The translations under genes and the position numbers were made by a program. The notes under the pieces were generated by a model that was not told the origin of the DNA, searched no databases, and was given only the letters and a program-made list of their open reading frames with translations. A stretch of DNA of 45,338 nucleotides from Anaerolinea sp. (GTDB lineage Bacteria; Chloroflexota; Anaerolineae; Anaerolineales; Anaerolineaceae). The stretch covers positions 1-45,338 of the forward strand of contig PNON01000015.1 in assembly GCA_013824865.1 (NCBI GenBank), written 5' to 3'. This document shows positions 8,110-16,014 of this stretch, piece after piece (positions within the stretch are counted from its first letter, which is position 1; every line of letters begins with the position of its first letter).

Positions 8110-9780
8110 ATGAACCGAGAAAATTTCATCAAGATGCTGAATGACGCCAAGTTGTATGATCTAACCCAGGGTTGCAGTATTTTCACAACTCCCTGGCCTT
8201 TCGAAAAAGCCCTCGAAGTGCACTTCTTTAAGCGCCTGACTGGCGCATATGGCGGCGGTTCCGGTGCCAATGGCCAAATCCTGAATTGGAGCAATACCGT
8301 CGGCACGCACCTGGTGGGCGAACGCGCGTTCCATTCCGGCATGCGTGCTATTTCTGATATCCCGCTGGCTGATCTTTCAGGCGAGGGTGTGGTAGTGGAT
8401 ATCTCCGATGTAGTCGAAGACTATGGCTTTTATACCCCTGAAATGATCACTAATAAGGTCACCGTAAAAAAGGGTGATATCCTCATTATCAATACCGGAT
8501 ATCACAAATATTCCTGGGATCAGCCAGATGTATTAAATCCTGCTGCTCAGGGCGGTGTTGAAAATAAAGACTTTGGTTTCTATGTACGCCATCCTGGCCC
8601 ATCCCCTGAGTTCTATCAGTGGGCACTGGATATGAAACTCAAACTCGTTGGTGTGGATTGCGGTTGCGCAGAACACCCCATGAATACTCCCATCCGCCGC
8701 TTCCATGAGTTGCATTTCAAAAAAGCAGAGGAAAAGCTCTTTGCCCAAACTGGAAAGAAATGGGATGAAGTTTTTCCGACAGATGAGTATTACACTCTCA
8801 CTCATATCACCCTGCCCAAGGCGCATCTGCTGTTCGTGGAAGCCATTGTCGGCGAGATCGACAAGCTGAAGAATAAACGCGCCTGGATCTCTGTCCAACC
8901 CATCCCTTTCATGGAAGTTGAAGCTGCCTGGGCGCGCGTGTTTGCATGGACTGCTCCAGATGGCATGACTGAAGAATCCTTCCTGAAGGAAATGGATAAG
9001 GCTGAGATGTTGGACTTTTCAGTCCCCTTCAGTGTTCAGACACCCCAGTGGGCCAACTACGAGCCTCTTTCAGTGAAATATACCAAACGGGTCGGTGGTC
9101 AGCACTTTGGGATGGGACGGAACGGATCCATCTGCAATGCCTCCATCCATCTGGCCACCCACATGGATGGCGAGAAGCACTTCTATCCAAATGGACGCTC
9201 AATAGGACAGGTTCCGTTAGAAGAGTGGGTAGGTCCTGGCGTCGTGGCAGACATTTCCCAATTAGTAAGCAACTCATCAGTTTACACCCCCGAGATGATC
9301 GAAAGCGTTGTAGACATTCATGAAGGCGACATCCTGATTATTAAAACCGGTTGGTCCAAATATGGCTGGAAGAGCGAAGATTCAGATGAATTCCGCTATA
9401 TGATCAAACACCCGGGTCCCTCTGCTGACTTTGCCGCGTGGGTGGAAAAGATGAAATTGAAGTGGATTGGCGTTGATTGTGTTGCTGCTGATCATCCGAT
9501 GAATACCATCCAGAGACTCTGGCACCCGAAGACATTTGAAGAAGCCAATGCCAAACTGATAAAGGATTTTGGTAAGGATTGGGATGAGATGTTCCCGATA
9601 GAAGAATACTATCAGGACATGCACTATAACCTCTTCCCCAAGAAGATCGTGCACGCTGAAAACCTGGGTGGCCAACTGGGAAAGACGCCCAGTGGCCGGT
9701 ACTACATTGGCTGCTATGTTCAGAAGGCCATGGAAGCTGAATCCATGTGGGGCCGCTTTGTAGCTTTCAAAGAAGGATAG
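8110..9780 (+). CDS. tandem cyclase-family (PF04199) metallohydrolase
   Basis: About 556 residues made of two homologous halves of the cyclase/kynurenine formamidase-like family, whose members hydrolyse amides or open small rings (kynurenine formamidase, isatin hydrolase). The repeats align at many points: GDILIINTGYHKYSW with GDILIIKTGWSKYGW, HPGPSPEF with HPGPSADF, and GVDCGCAEHPMNT with GVDCVAADHPMNT. The second half keeps the metal-site pattern as HLATHMDGEKHF. In the equivalent place the first half has TVGTHLVGERAFH, missing the first histidine and the aspartate, so it is probably structural or substrate-binding. The ATG after GAGGAG is chosen; an ATG 12 bases earlier overlaps that ribosome site. 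It follows fdrA by 30 bases. Likely job: hydrolysis of a cyclic amide made by the downstream hydroxylase. Confidence 0.85.
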   Translation: MNRENFIKMLNDAKLYDLTQGCSIFTTPWPFEKALEVHFFKRLTGAYGGGSGANGQILNWSNTVGTHLVGERAFHSGMRAISDIPLADLSGEGVVVDISDVVEDYGFYTPEMITNKVTVKKGDILIINTGYHKYSWDQPDVLNPAAQGGVENKDFGFYVRHPGPSPEFYQWALDMKLKLVGVDCGCAEHPMNTPIRRFHELHFKKAEEKLFAQTGKKWDEVFPTDEYYTLTHITLPKAHLLFVEAIVGEIDKLKNKRAWISVQPIPFMEVEAAWARVFAWTAPDGMTEESFLKEMDKAEMLDFSVPFSVQTPQWANYEPLSVKYTKRVGGQHFGMGRNGSICNASIHLATHMDGEKHFYPNGRSIGQVPLEEWVGPGVVADISQLVSNSSVYTPEMIESVVDIHEGDILIIKTGWSKYGWKSEDSDEFRYMIKHPGPSADFAAWVEKMKLKWIGVDCVAADHPMNTIQRLWHPKTFEEANAKLIKDFGKDWDEMFPIEEYYQDMHYNLFPKKIVHAENLGGQLGKTPSGRYYIGCYVQKAMEAESMWGRFVAFKEG

Positions 9781-9787
9781 AAATATG

Positions 9788-9818
9788 ACACCGCGCAGGC
9801 TAATAACCTGCGCGGTGT
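9788..9818 (+). other. perfect intra-operon hairpin
   Basis: ACACCGCGCAGG and CCTGCGCGGTGT form a perfect 12-bp GC-rich stem with a 7-base loop, just after the cyclase stop and 30 bases before the ribosome site of the next gene. There is no U-run after it, so it is not a classical terminator. It may be a transcript-stability or processing element, or an attenuator separating the hydrolase genes from the hydroxylase genes. Confidence 0.7.
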
Positions 9819-9851
9819 AGGCATTATTGATCTCATTATTGAGGAGGATTA

Positions 9852-10736
9852 ATGAAACCAGCCTCATTTGCGTATTTTTCCCCAAAGAGTCTTGATGAAG
9901 CTTTGGCCAATATCGCTGAAGTCGGTGATGACGGTGGCAAGATCCTAGCTGGTGGACAGAGTCTTGTCCCGGCCATGAATTTCCGAATGGCGCAGCCAAC
10001 TGCCCTGGTTGACCTGAACGAGATTCAGGAACTATTTTATATCAAACCCACAGATACAGGCGGTCTCGTGATAGGCGCTATGACCAGAGATAGGACTGTT
10101 GAATTGGATTCGCTTGTAAAAAAACGCGCTCCAATTATCCCGGAATGTTTATACTGGATGGCTCACCCAACTATTCGCAACCGGGGAACATTCGGAGGCG
10201 CACTTGCTCATTCTGATCCAGCTGGTCAGTTGCCTGTGGTCGCGGTTGTAATGAACTTTAATTTCCACATCCAATCGAAAGATGCAGACCGCTGGTCTGG
10301 TGCCGATGATTTCTTCGTTTCAGTATATACCACCTGCCTTGAAGCTGATGAGATTCTGACTGGTATTGAAGTGCCAGCTATGACAAAAATGTCTGGCTAC
10401 AGCTATAAACAGGTTTCGCGTCAAACTGGTGAATCCGCACTTCTGGGTGTTGCCACCCTACTATCCCTGGATGATGCTGGTATAGTAAAAGACTGCCGAA
10501 TTGCCTATATGGGTGTGGCTGAAAAACCCGTTATGGCAATGGAAGCGATGGCAATGCTAAATGGTAATCAACCATCAGATGAGCTGATTACTGAAGCCAT
10601 TGAAGCCACTGTTAAAGGCGAACTTGATCCTGGCGCTGACATTCATGCTTCTGTAGAATATCGTCTGCACCTTGCCAGAACTCTGGGTGCTGCCAGCGTG
10701 AAAGAAGCCGTTATCCGCGCGGCGAAGCAGGAGTAA
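9852..10736 (+). CDS. molybdenum hydroxylase FAD-binding subunit (CoxM/CutM type)
   Basis: 294 residues, the medium subunit of a xanthine oxidase-family enzyme. It carries electrons from the 2Fe-2S clusters to an acceptor through FAD. The two FAD-binding signatures are clear: AGGQSLVPAMNFRM near residue 35, and PTIRNRGTFGGALAHSDP near residue 100. The C-terminal CO-dehydrogenase flavoprotein domain follows (EYRLHLARTL). The length is usual. AGGAGGAT precedes the ATG. It stands first in a medium-small-large gene order, four bases before the iron-sulfur subunit. Confidence 0.93.
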   Translation: MKPASFAYFSPKSLDEALANIAEVGDDGGKILAGGQSLVPAMNFRMAQPTALVDLNEIQELFYIKPTDTGGLVIGAMTRDRTVELDSLVKKRAPIIPECLYWMAHPTIRNRGTFGGALAHSDPAGQLPVVAVVMNFNFHIQSKDADRWSGADDFFVSVYTTCLEADEILTGIEVPAMTKMSGYSYKQVSRQTGESALLGVATLLSLDDAGIVKDCRIAYMGVAEKPVMAMEAMAMLNGNQPSDELITEAIEATVKGELDPGADIHASVEYRLHLARTLGAASVKEAVIRAAKQE

Positions 10737-10740
10737 ATTT

Positions 10741-11229
10741 ATGAGCGATCTAATGGATATCAAAGTAACCGTAAATGGCACAGTATACCAGCGCTCGGTT
10801 GAACCTCGCATGCTGCTGAGTGACTTTATCCGCTTTGAGATTGGATTGGGTGGCACACATGTGGGCTGCGAGCATGGCGTGTGTGGCACTTGCACCATAC
10901 TTTTCGATGGCCAACCTCAGCGTTCCTGCATTACTTTCGCTGTTCAGGCAGATGGACATTCCATTGAAACTGTGGAAAGCCTGGGAACACCTGAAAAGAT
11001 GAATCCCTTGCAGGAAGCCTTCCAGGAAAAACATGGAGCTCAGTGTGGCTTTTGCACTCCCGGCATCCTGATGACCATGAAAGCTTTTCTAAAAGAAAAT
11101 CCACACCCCACGGAAGAAGAAATCCGCGAAGGCATTGATGGCAATCTGTGCCGTTGCACCGGCTACCAAAATATCATCGAATCCGTCAAGCTAGCCTCAG
11201 AAAAAATGTCTCACTCCGGCAGCAAATAG
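10741..11229 (+). CDS. molybdenum hydroxylase 2Fe-2S subunit (CoxS/CutS type)
   Basis: 162 residues. The N-terminal plant-ferredoxin-type cluster ligands are in [10 protein letters not shown] and a later RSC. The C-terminal helical domain holds the second cluster in QCGFCTPG and NLCRCTGYQ. All eight cysteines are present, so both clusters should form and pass electrons from the molybdenum site to FAD. It lies between the FAD and Mo subunit genes with very short gaps, which supports a heterotrimeric complex in the cytoplasm. Confidence 0.95.
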   Translation: MSDLMDIKVTVNGTVYQRSVEPRMLLSDFIRFEIGLGGTHVGCEHGVCGTCTILFDGQPQRSCITFAVQADGHSIETVESLGTPEKMNPLQEAFQEKHGAQCGFCTPGILMTMKAFLKENPHPTEEEIREGIDGNLCRCTGYQNIIESVKLASEKMSHSGSK

Positions 11230-11245
11230 CAGAGAGGAACCCACC

Positions 11246-13615
11246 ATGGAAAAGAAATTTCTTGGCCAACGCATTAAAAGAAATGAAGATCCGCGGATCC
11301 TGACTGGCCGGGCTAAATATATGGCTGATATTACCTACCACAATATGCTGCACGCAGCATTTTTACGCAGCGATTACCCACATGCCAAATTAAACAGCGT
11401 GGATATCAGTGCAGCGCTTGAGATTCCCGGTGTTATAGCAGTTTACACTGCTGAGGATCTTGGAGACTTGTGGCATCCCGGACCCGTTCTCGTCCCCGCA
11501 CCACACTCCATTCCTGGAATTAAAGCCAATTCCCGCACGCAAATTCCCATTGTGAAAGATATCATTCATCACCAGGGAGAAGTGATCGCCATGGTTGTAG
11601 CTGAAAATCGGTACATTGCAGAAGACGCATTGGCAGTCATTATTGTGGATAGCGACCCGCTACCCGCTGTTGAAAATATTGAAGACGCGCTTAAACCTGA
11701 TTCGCCGCTTGTGCACGAGGAACTGGGTACAAACCTGGCTACTTATGTTAGGCAGGAACGAGGTAATTTTGCTGAAATTAAGACTAAGGCAGATTATGTG
11801 TTGCAACAGCGTTTTGTGATGGACCGTGGAGGCGCGGGAGCCATGGAAAACCGTGGTTTTTGCGCCAACTGGGAGGAGGACAGCCAACAACTCACCATTC
11901 ATTGCAATACGCAGTCACCTTCAGGGCTGCGCAACAGCATGGCAGCCTGGTTCGGCATTCCTGAACAAAGAGTCCGCGTGGTTGTTCCTTTCGTGGGCGG
12001 TGCATTTGGTCCCAAAGTAATGACCAATCAACCAGAGGAAGTCCTTTGCACATTTGCCTCCATTAAGTTGAATAGACCCATCAAATGGTTGGAAGATCGC
12101 TCTGAGAACTTCATAGGCACTACCGCGGAACGCATGCAAGTGCATGATTGTGAAATTACATTCAACAAAGATGGCAAGGTACTCGGCATTCGCGATTCGT
12201 TTCTTTATGATACCGGGGCGTTTAATCCTTACACTGCCACAATCCCCCTGAACACCCAGACACATACCACAGGCCTGTATAATATCCCTGTATTCTTGAC
12301 TGAATTTACGTCCGTTTTTACAAATAAGATGATCGTTTCGCCCGTTCGTGGAGCCGGGCGCACTTATGGCGTATTCGTAATGGAGCGGATGCTCGATATG
12401 GTGGCTCGTCAGCTTGATCAAGACCCGACCTATATTCGTGAGATCAACCTTATCCCTGCTGATGCAAAATTCCCATTGGAAACCGGTATTATTGCCCAGG
12501 ACTTTGCCCAATTTGTGCTGGATAGCGGGAATTATCCGGCCGTTTTGAAAAAAGCCAAAGATATGATTGGCTACGATGATTTCAAAAAGAATATCCAACC
12601 TAAGCTACGCGCAGAAGGCAAGTTTATTGGTATTGGCTTGGTCCTTTTTACTGAAAACACCGGGGTCGGACCTTACGAAGGTGCAAAAATTACTGTTGGC
12701 AACAGTGGAAAAGTTTTCGCTTCAAGCATCTATGGCACCCAGGGTCAAGGACATTTTACCGTCTTTGCCCAAATTGTTGCTGATCAAATCGGTTGCCGGG
12801 TCGAAGATGTCATTGTCGAAACTGGTGATACCGATAAGTTTGCCTGGGGTACTGGTACTTTTGCTAGCCGCGGCGCTACAGTTCTGGGTAATGCTTATCA
12901 CCACACTGCCAAATTAGTCCGTGCTAAAATCCTGGCTACTGCCAGTAGATTGTTCAACGTTCCAGAGGATGAATTGGAATTGGGTGACGGTGTAGTGCGT
13001 ATTGCTGATGTTCCCGAAAAGTTCATAAAAATGGGCGATCTGGCTACAAAAGCCAATCCGATGCGTGGCACCATTAAACCGGGCACTGAACCCGGGTTGG
13101 AAGCCACTGGTTTCTATGCTCCCCCCTATGGTGCCACAGCCTATGGAGCAGCTGCTGCCATCCTCGAGGTTGATCCAATCAGCTTCAATATCAAGTTCCA
13201 CAAATTTGTTTTTGTGGATGACTGCGGCACAGTAATCAATCCGATGATCCTGGATGGTCAACTGCATGGCGGTATCCAAATGGGTATTGGCAATTCGTAC
13301 TTCGAAAAATTGGTGTACGATGAAAATGCACAATTATTAAATGGGTCTTTGATGGATTATCTGATTCCGCGCGCCACCGACATGCCGTCCAAAATGGAGA
13401 TCGGTCACCTCAACACGCCTTCACCCCTCAATCCGCTGGGGATAAAGGGTGTCGGTGAATCGGGGACCATTCCCATCCCGCCGTTATATTGTCAGGCCAT
13501 TGAAGATGCGTTCAATCTGCCTGGGCTGTTCATCAGTGAGGTACCCTTAAGTCCCAGTGTGGTCTATCAGCTAGTGGAGAATGCAAAGTCAAAGAAACAA
13601 GGAGAGCTATTATGA
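11246..13615 (+). CDS. molybdenum hydroxylase large (Mo-pterin) subunit, CoxL form II-like
   Basis: 789 residues of the xanthine oxidase/CO dehydrogenase large-subunit family, which binds molybdopterin cytosine dinucleotide in most bacteria and hydroxylates carbon next to ring nitrogen. Visible sites: the cofactor loop FVGGAFGPK near residue 250, the active-site loop VRGAGRTYG near 367, YGTQGQGH near 495, and the catalytic glutamate in KGVGESGTIP near 738. The loop lacks the cysteine of true CO dehydrogenase (AYxCSFR), so CO oxidation is not expected. An aromatic or N-heterocyclic substrate is more likely. GAGAGGAAC precedes the ATG. It overlaps the next gene by four bases (ATGA). Confidence 0.92.
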   Translation: MEKKFLGQRIKRNEDPRILTGRAKYMADITYHNMLHAAFLRSDYPHAKLNSVDISAALEIPGVIAVYTAEDLGDLWHPGPVLVPAPHSIPGIKANSRTQIPIVKDIIHHQGEVIAMVVAENRYIAEDALAVIIVDSDPLPAVENIEDALKPDSPLVHEELGTNLATYVRQERGNFAEIKTKADYVLQQRFVMDRGGAGAMENRGFCANWEEDSQQLTIHCNTQSPSGLRNSMAAWFGIPEQRVRVVVPFVGGAFGPKVMTNQPEEVLCTFASIKLNRPIKWLEDRSENFIGTTAERMQVHDCEITFNKDGKVLGIRDSFLYDTGAFNPYTATIPLNTQTHTTGLYNIPVFLTEFTSVFTNKMIVSPVRGAGRTYGVFVMERMLDMVARQLDQDPTYIREINLIPADAKFPLETGIIAQDFAQFVLDSGNYPAVLKKAKDMIGYDDFKKNIQPKLRAEGKFIGIGLVLFTENTGVGPYEGAKITVGNSGKVFASSIYGTQGQGHFTVFAQIVADQIGCRVEDVIVETGDTDKFAWGTGTFASRGATVLGNAYHHTAKLVRAKILATASRLFNVPEDELELGDGVVRIADVPEKFIKMGDLATKANPMRGTIKPGTEPGLEATGFYAPPYGATAYGAAAAILEVDPISFNIKFHKFVFVDDCGTVINPMILDGQLHGGIQMGIGNSYFEKLVYDENAQLLNGSLMDYLIPRATDMPSKMEIGHLNTPSPLNPLGIKGVGESGTIPIPPLYCQAIEDAFNLPGLFISEVPLSPSVVYQLVENAKSKKQGELL

Positions 13616-14058
13616 AAATCGAAGGTGTATTTACATTCAACGGGCCACGCCCGGTGGTTTGGAGTGTCTTGCGCGATGTAAATATTCTCGCCACAGCCAT
13701 ACCCGGCGAAACCACACTCAAACCCATCAGCGATAATGAATACGAAGGCACGATTAAATTAAAGATTGGCCCCGTGAGCGGTTTATTCGCCGGCAAGTTG
13801 ACTGTGGCTGATGAGGTTCCCCCAGAGAGTTGCACATTGATTATCGAAGGAAAAGGTGGTGCCGGGTTTGCAAAAGGTACTGGCCATATTCAATTGATAG
13901 AGCTGCCCGATAACAAGACCCAGCTCAAATACATTGGCGATCTTGGTATTGGCGGCAAATTGGCGAGCGTTGGTCAGCGCATGATTGATAGCGTTGCCAA
14001 GAGCATGATCAAGGGCGGTTTCGAAAAGTTGGAAAAGGAGGTTGCGAACCGTTTATAA
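13612..14058 (+). CDS. CoxG-like SRPBCC protein
   Basis: 148 residues of the carbon monoxide dehydrogenase subunit G family, a START/SRPBCC fold. It opens with FTFNGPRPVVWSVLRDVN, has the central AIPGETTLKPI (AIPG is the usual signature), and ends with a helix containing IDSVAKSMIKGGFEKL. In CO oxidisers CoxG helps attach or assemble the enzyme at the membrane. Here the usual long proline-rich linker and membrane tail are absent, so it is probably an assembly or delivery factor for the hydroxylase. The ATGA overlap with the Mo subunit shows translational coupling. Confidence 0.88.
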   Translation: MKIEGVFTFNGPRPVVWSVLRDVNILATAIPGETTLKPISDNEYEGTIKLKIGPVSGLFAGKLTVADEVPPESCTLIIEGKGGAGFAKGTGHIQLIELPDNKTQLKYIGDLGIGGKLASVGQRMIDSVAKSMIKGGFEKLEKEVANRL

Positions 14059-14084
14059 AGCGTAGGTGTTTTATCAATGAGTGC

Positions 14085-14111
14085 TTGACAATAATTAATT
14101 TGTGTTAAAAT
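14085..14111 (+). promoter_or_regulatory. probable promoter before the small membrane protein
   Basis: A perfect -35 hexamer TTGACA is followed by TAAAAT after 15 bases, shorter than ideal. It lies just after the coxG stop and about 30 bases before the next gene, so the membrane protein and permease may be transcribed separately from the enzyme genes. Confidence 0.5.
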
Positions 14112-14143
14112 AAATTACAAACAAAATTCTTGGAGGATTAAAG

Positions 14144-14326
14144 GTGTCTGATAAAGTTGAAGAAGTAAAAGTAGAAGATGAATTCGTAATTGGTGAAAAG
14201 CTTTCAAAAGATTATATTGAGAAAGTAGATTTTAAGAAATCTGCGGAAGTTAGAATGGTATTGTATGTGGTACCAGTCGCACTTATCTTCATCATAATTG
14301 CATTCATTCTTAATGCAGCCAGGTAA
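14144..14326 (+). CDS. 60-residue single-span membrane protein, unknown function
   Basis: Starts at GTG with TGGAGGA upstream. The first ~35 residues are highly charged (many Glu and Lys). The last ~24 form one membrane helix (VLYVVPVALIFIIIAFIL) ending in NAAR, so the charged part probably faces the cytoplasm. I recognise no family. It has its own promoter and is followed by a strong terminator, then the permease. The position suggests a small partner of the permease or an anchor for the enzyme complex, but that is only a guess from location. Confidence 0.6.
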   Translation: MSDKVEEVKVEDEFVIGEKLSKDYIEKVDFKKSAEVRMVLYVVPVALIFIIIAFILNAAR

Positions 14327-14336
14327 AAGGTTATTT

Positions 14337-14372
14337 ATGTCTGATTAGAAACTCTAATCAGACATTTTATTT
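14337..14372 (+). terminator. rho-independent terminator
   Basis: A perfect 13-bp stem (ATGTCTGATTAGA with its complement) around a 3-base loop is followed by TTTATTT. It ends transcription after the 60-residue protein, or limits read-through into the permease. Confidence 0.85.
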
Positions 14373-14501
14373 CATGGGAAGGAGGTGAGACTATCGATTA
14401 ACTATCTCGCGCAAGTTCTTCGGCAAATCATGGCCGGGAACAAAATTAAGTTCTTTTATATTAAATTGCACGGAATTTCATTCTAAGGAAGGAAAACTCT
14501 A

Positions 14502-15929
14502 ATGGCTACTGCACCAAAAGTTATGGGATATCTCCCGAACGATACACCGCCCTTTGGTAAGATGCTTCTTCTCGGTTTCCAGCATGTTCTTACCATGTTC
14601 CCCGCAACTGTTCTTTGTGCCATGCTAATGCACTTCGATGTCTCCACCGTTTTGACCATCACTGGCCTCGGTACTGTTGTCGCACTGTTGGGATCCAAAT
14701 TCGCAATGGGTAAATATATCCCACTGTATTACGGTTCCAGTTTTAGCTATATTGCAGCAGTTACATCAGTGGTCGCAGTCTTGGAGCCTGGTTTAGGTTT
14801 TGCAGAAGTTGCCACTCCTGAAACCATCTCCATCGTTCAAGCCGGTTTCCTCATGACTGGTGTAATCAATGTCATCGTCGGCTTGGTCATCCGCCTTTCA
14901 GGCGGGAAAGAAGCAGTTGACAAGATCCTGCCTCCGATCGTTACCGGCTCAGTCGCTTGTGTTATCGGTATCGGTCTTGGTTATGCTGCACTGACCATGG
15001 GCTCCGGCACCTGCTGTGGTGTTATGGATGCCGCTGGTGGCCAGTTAAAGTGGTGGATTGCCGCCATGATTACCCTTTTTGCAGCGATCATGTTCTCTGT
15101 CTATCTACAGGGCAAAGGCTTTATTGGCATGCTCCCAATCCTGCTCGGTGGCATTGTTGGTTACATTGCTGCCATCCCACTGGGACTTGTACATCCAACA
15201 TTTACCTCAGACCTCTTCATCCTGCCCAGGATCACTTTTCCGAATTTTGCCAGCCCATTAACCCTAACTGTATTAATTGGTGTGGGTGTTATGGCCATCG
15301 CAACCATTCCCGAATCCACTGCTCACCTGTACCAGATATCCCTGTATGTTGATCACCTGGCAGAAGAACAGGGCCGTGAAAAATTCTACCTGTCCCGCTT
15401 CATCGGCCTCAACCTGATGCTGGATGGTTTGAATGACATGGTCAATGGTATCTTTGGTTCAACCGCTGGCACCAACTATGGCGAGAACAACTCCCTGATG
15501 GTCATCACCCGCAACTACTCCGGTCCAGTACTCATCACCGCTGGCGCTATCTCCATGATCCTGGGCTTCATCGGTCCATTGAAGGATGCGGTAAATTCCA
15601 TCCCAACCGCAGTGGCTGGTGGTCTCTCCATCTACCTGTTCGGTGTCATTGGAATGCAGGGTATTGCGCTCATGATCGCTGAGAAGGTCAACCTGTTCGA
15701 TCCCAAGCAACTCGCCATTGGTGCTGTTGTCCTAATCGTTGGTATCGGTGGTAACATCGGCTACGGTGGCAACATCCCCTTTGGCGGTTTGCTGGCCAAT
15801 ATTGGCAGTGTATCAGTCTTCCCGCTGGGTCTACCTGCTATCGCCTTTGGCGCTGTCCTGGGGATCTTCTTGAACCTTATCTTCTACTGGTTCAAGCCCT
15901 CTGTTGATCGCGCTGCAGTTACCAAGTAA
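14502..15929 (+). CDS. NCS2 (uracil/xanthine) family permease, uracil-type motif
   Basis: 475 residues with about 14 hydrophobic helices, of the NAT/NCS2 nucleobase:cation symporter family. The signature region reads TNYGENNSLMVITRNYSG near residue 325. This is the Glu-Asn form seen in UraA-type uracil carriers rather than the Gln-Asn form of xanthine/urate carriers, and a Ser replaces the usual Gly. A second acidic substrate-site residue is in TIPESTAHL (near 271). The protein is intact and has a good ribosome site (AAGGAAGG). Its place directly after the hydroxylase genes suggests it imports their substrate; pyrimidine import is the best reading. Confidence 0.9.
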   Translation: MATAPKVMGYLPNDTPPFGKMLLLGFQHVLTMFPATVLCAMLMHFDVSTVLTITGLGTVVALLGSKFAMGKYIPLYYGSSFSYIAAVTSVVAVLEPGLGFAEVATPETISIVQAGFLMTGVINVIVGLVIRLSGGKEAVDKILPPIVTGSVACVIGIGLGYAALTMGSGTCCGVMDAAGGQLKWWIAAMITLFAAIMFSVYLQGKGFIGMLPILLGGIVGYIAAIPLGLVHPTFTSDLFILPRITFPNFASPLTLTVLIGVGVMAIATIPESTAHLYQISLYVDHLAEEQGREKFYLSRFIGLNLMLDGLNDMVNGIFGSTAGTNYGENNSLMVITRNYSGPVLITAGAISMILGFIGPLKDAVNSIPTAVAGGLSIYLFGVIGMQGIALMIAEKVNLFDPKQLAIGAVVLIVGIGGNIGYGGNIPFGGLLANIGSVSVFPLGLPAIAFGAVLGIFLNLIFYWFKPSVDRAAVTK

Positions 15930-15950
15930 CGAATGTCAAATCTCTAAAAA

Positions 15951-15984
15951 AAAAGGAGCGCAGGATTCTGCGCCCCTTTTTTTT
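15951..15984 (+). terminator. rho-independent terminator of the permease gene
   Basis: GGAGCGCAG and CTGCGCCCC pair (one A-C mismatch) around GATT, preceded by a run of A and followed by a run of eight T. It closes the catabolic block. Confidence 0.9.
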
Positions 15985-16014
15985 CTGAGCAATCCTTGAT
16001 AAGTCAGAGATACG

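Noticed and set aside
11246-13615. Annotation as aerobic carbon monoxide dehydrogenase (with coxG nearby)
   Set aside because: The active-site loop lacks the Cys-containing AYxCSFR motif, and the neighbours point to a heterocycle pathway.
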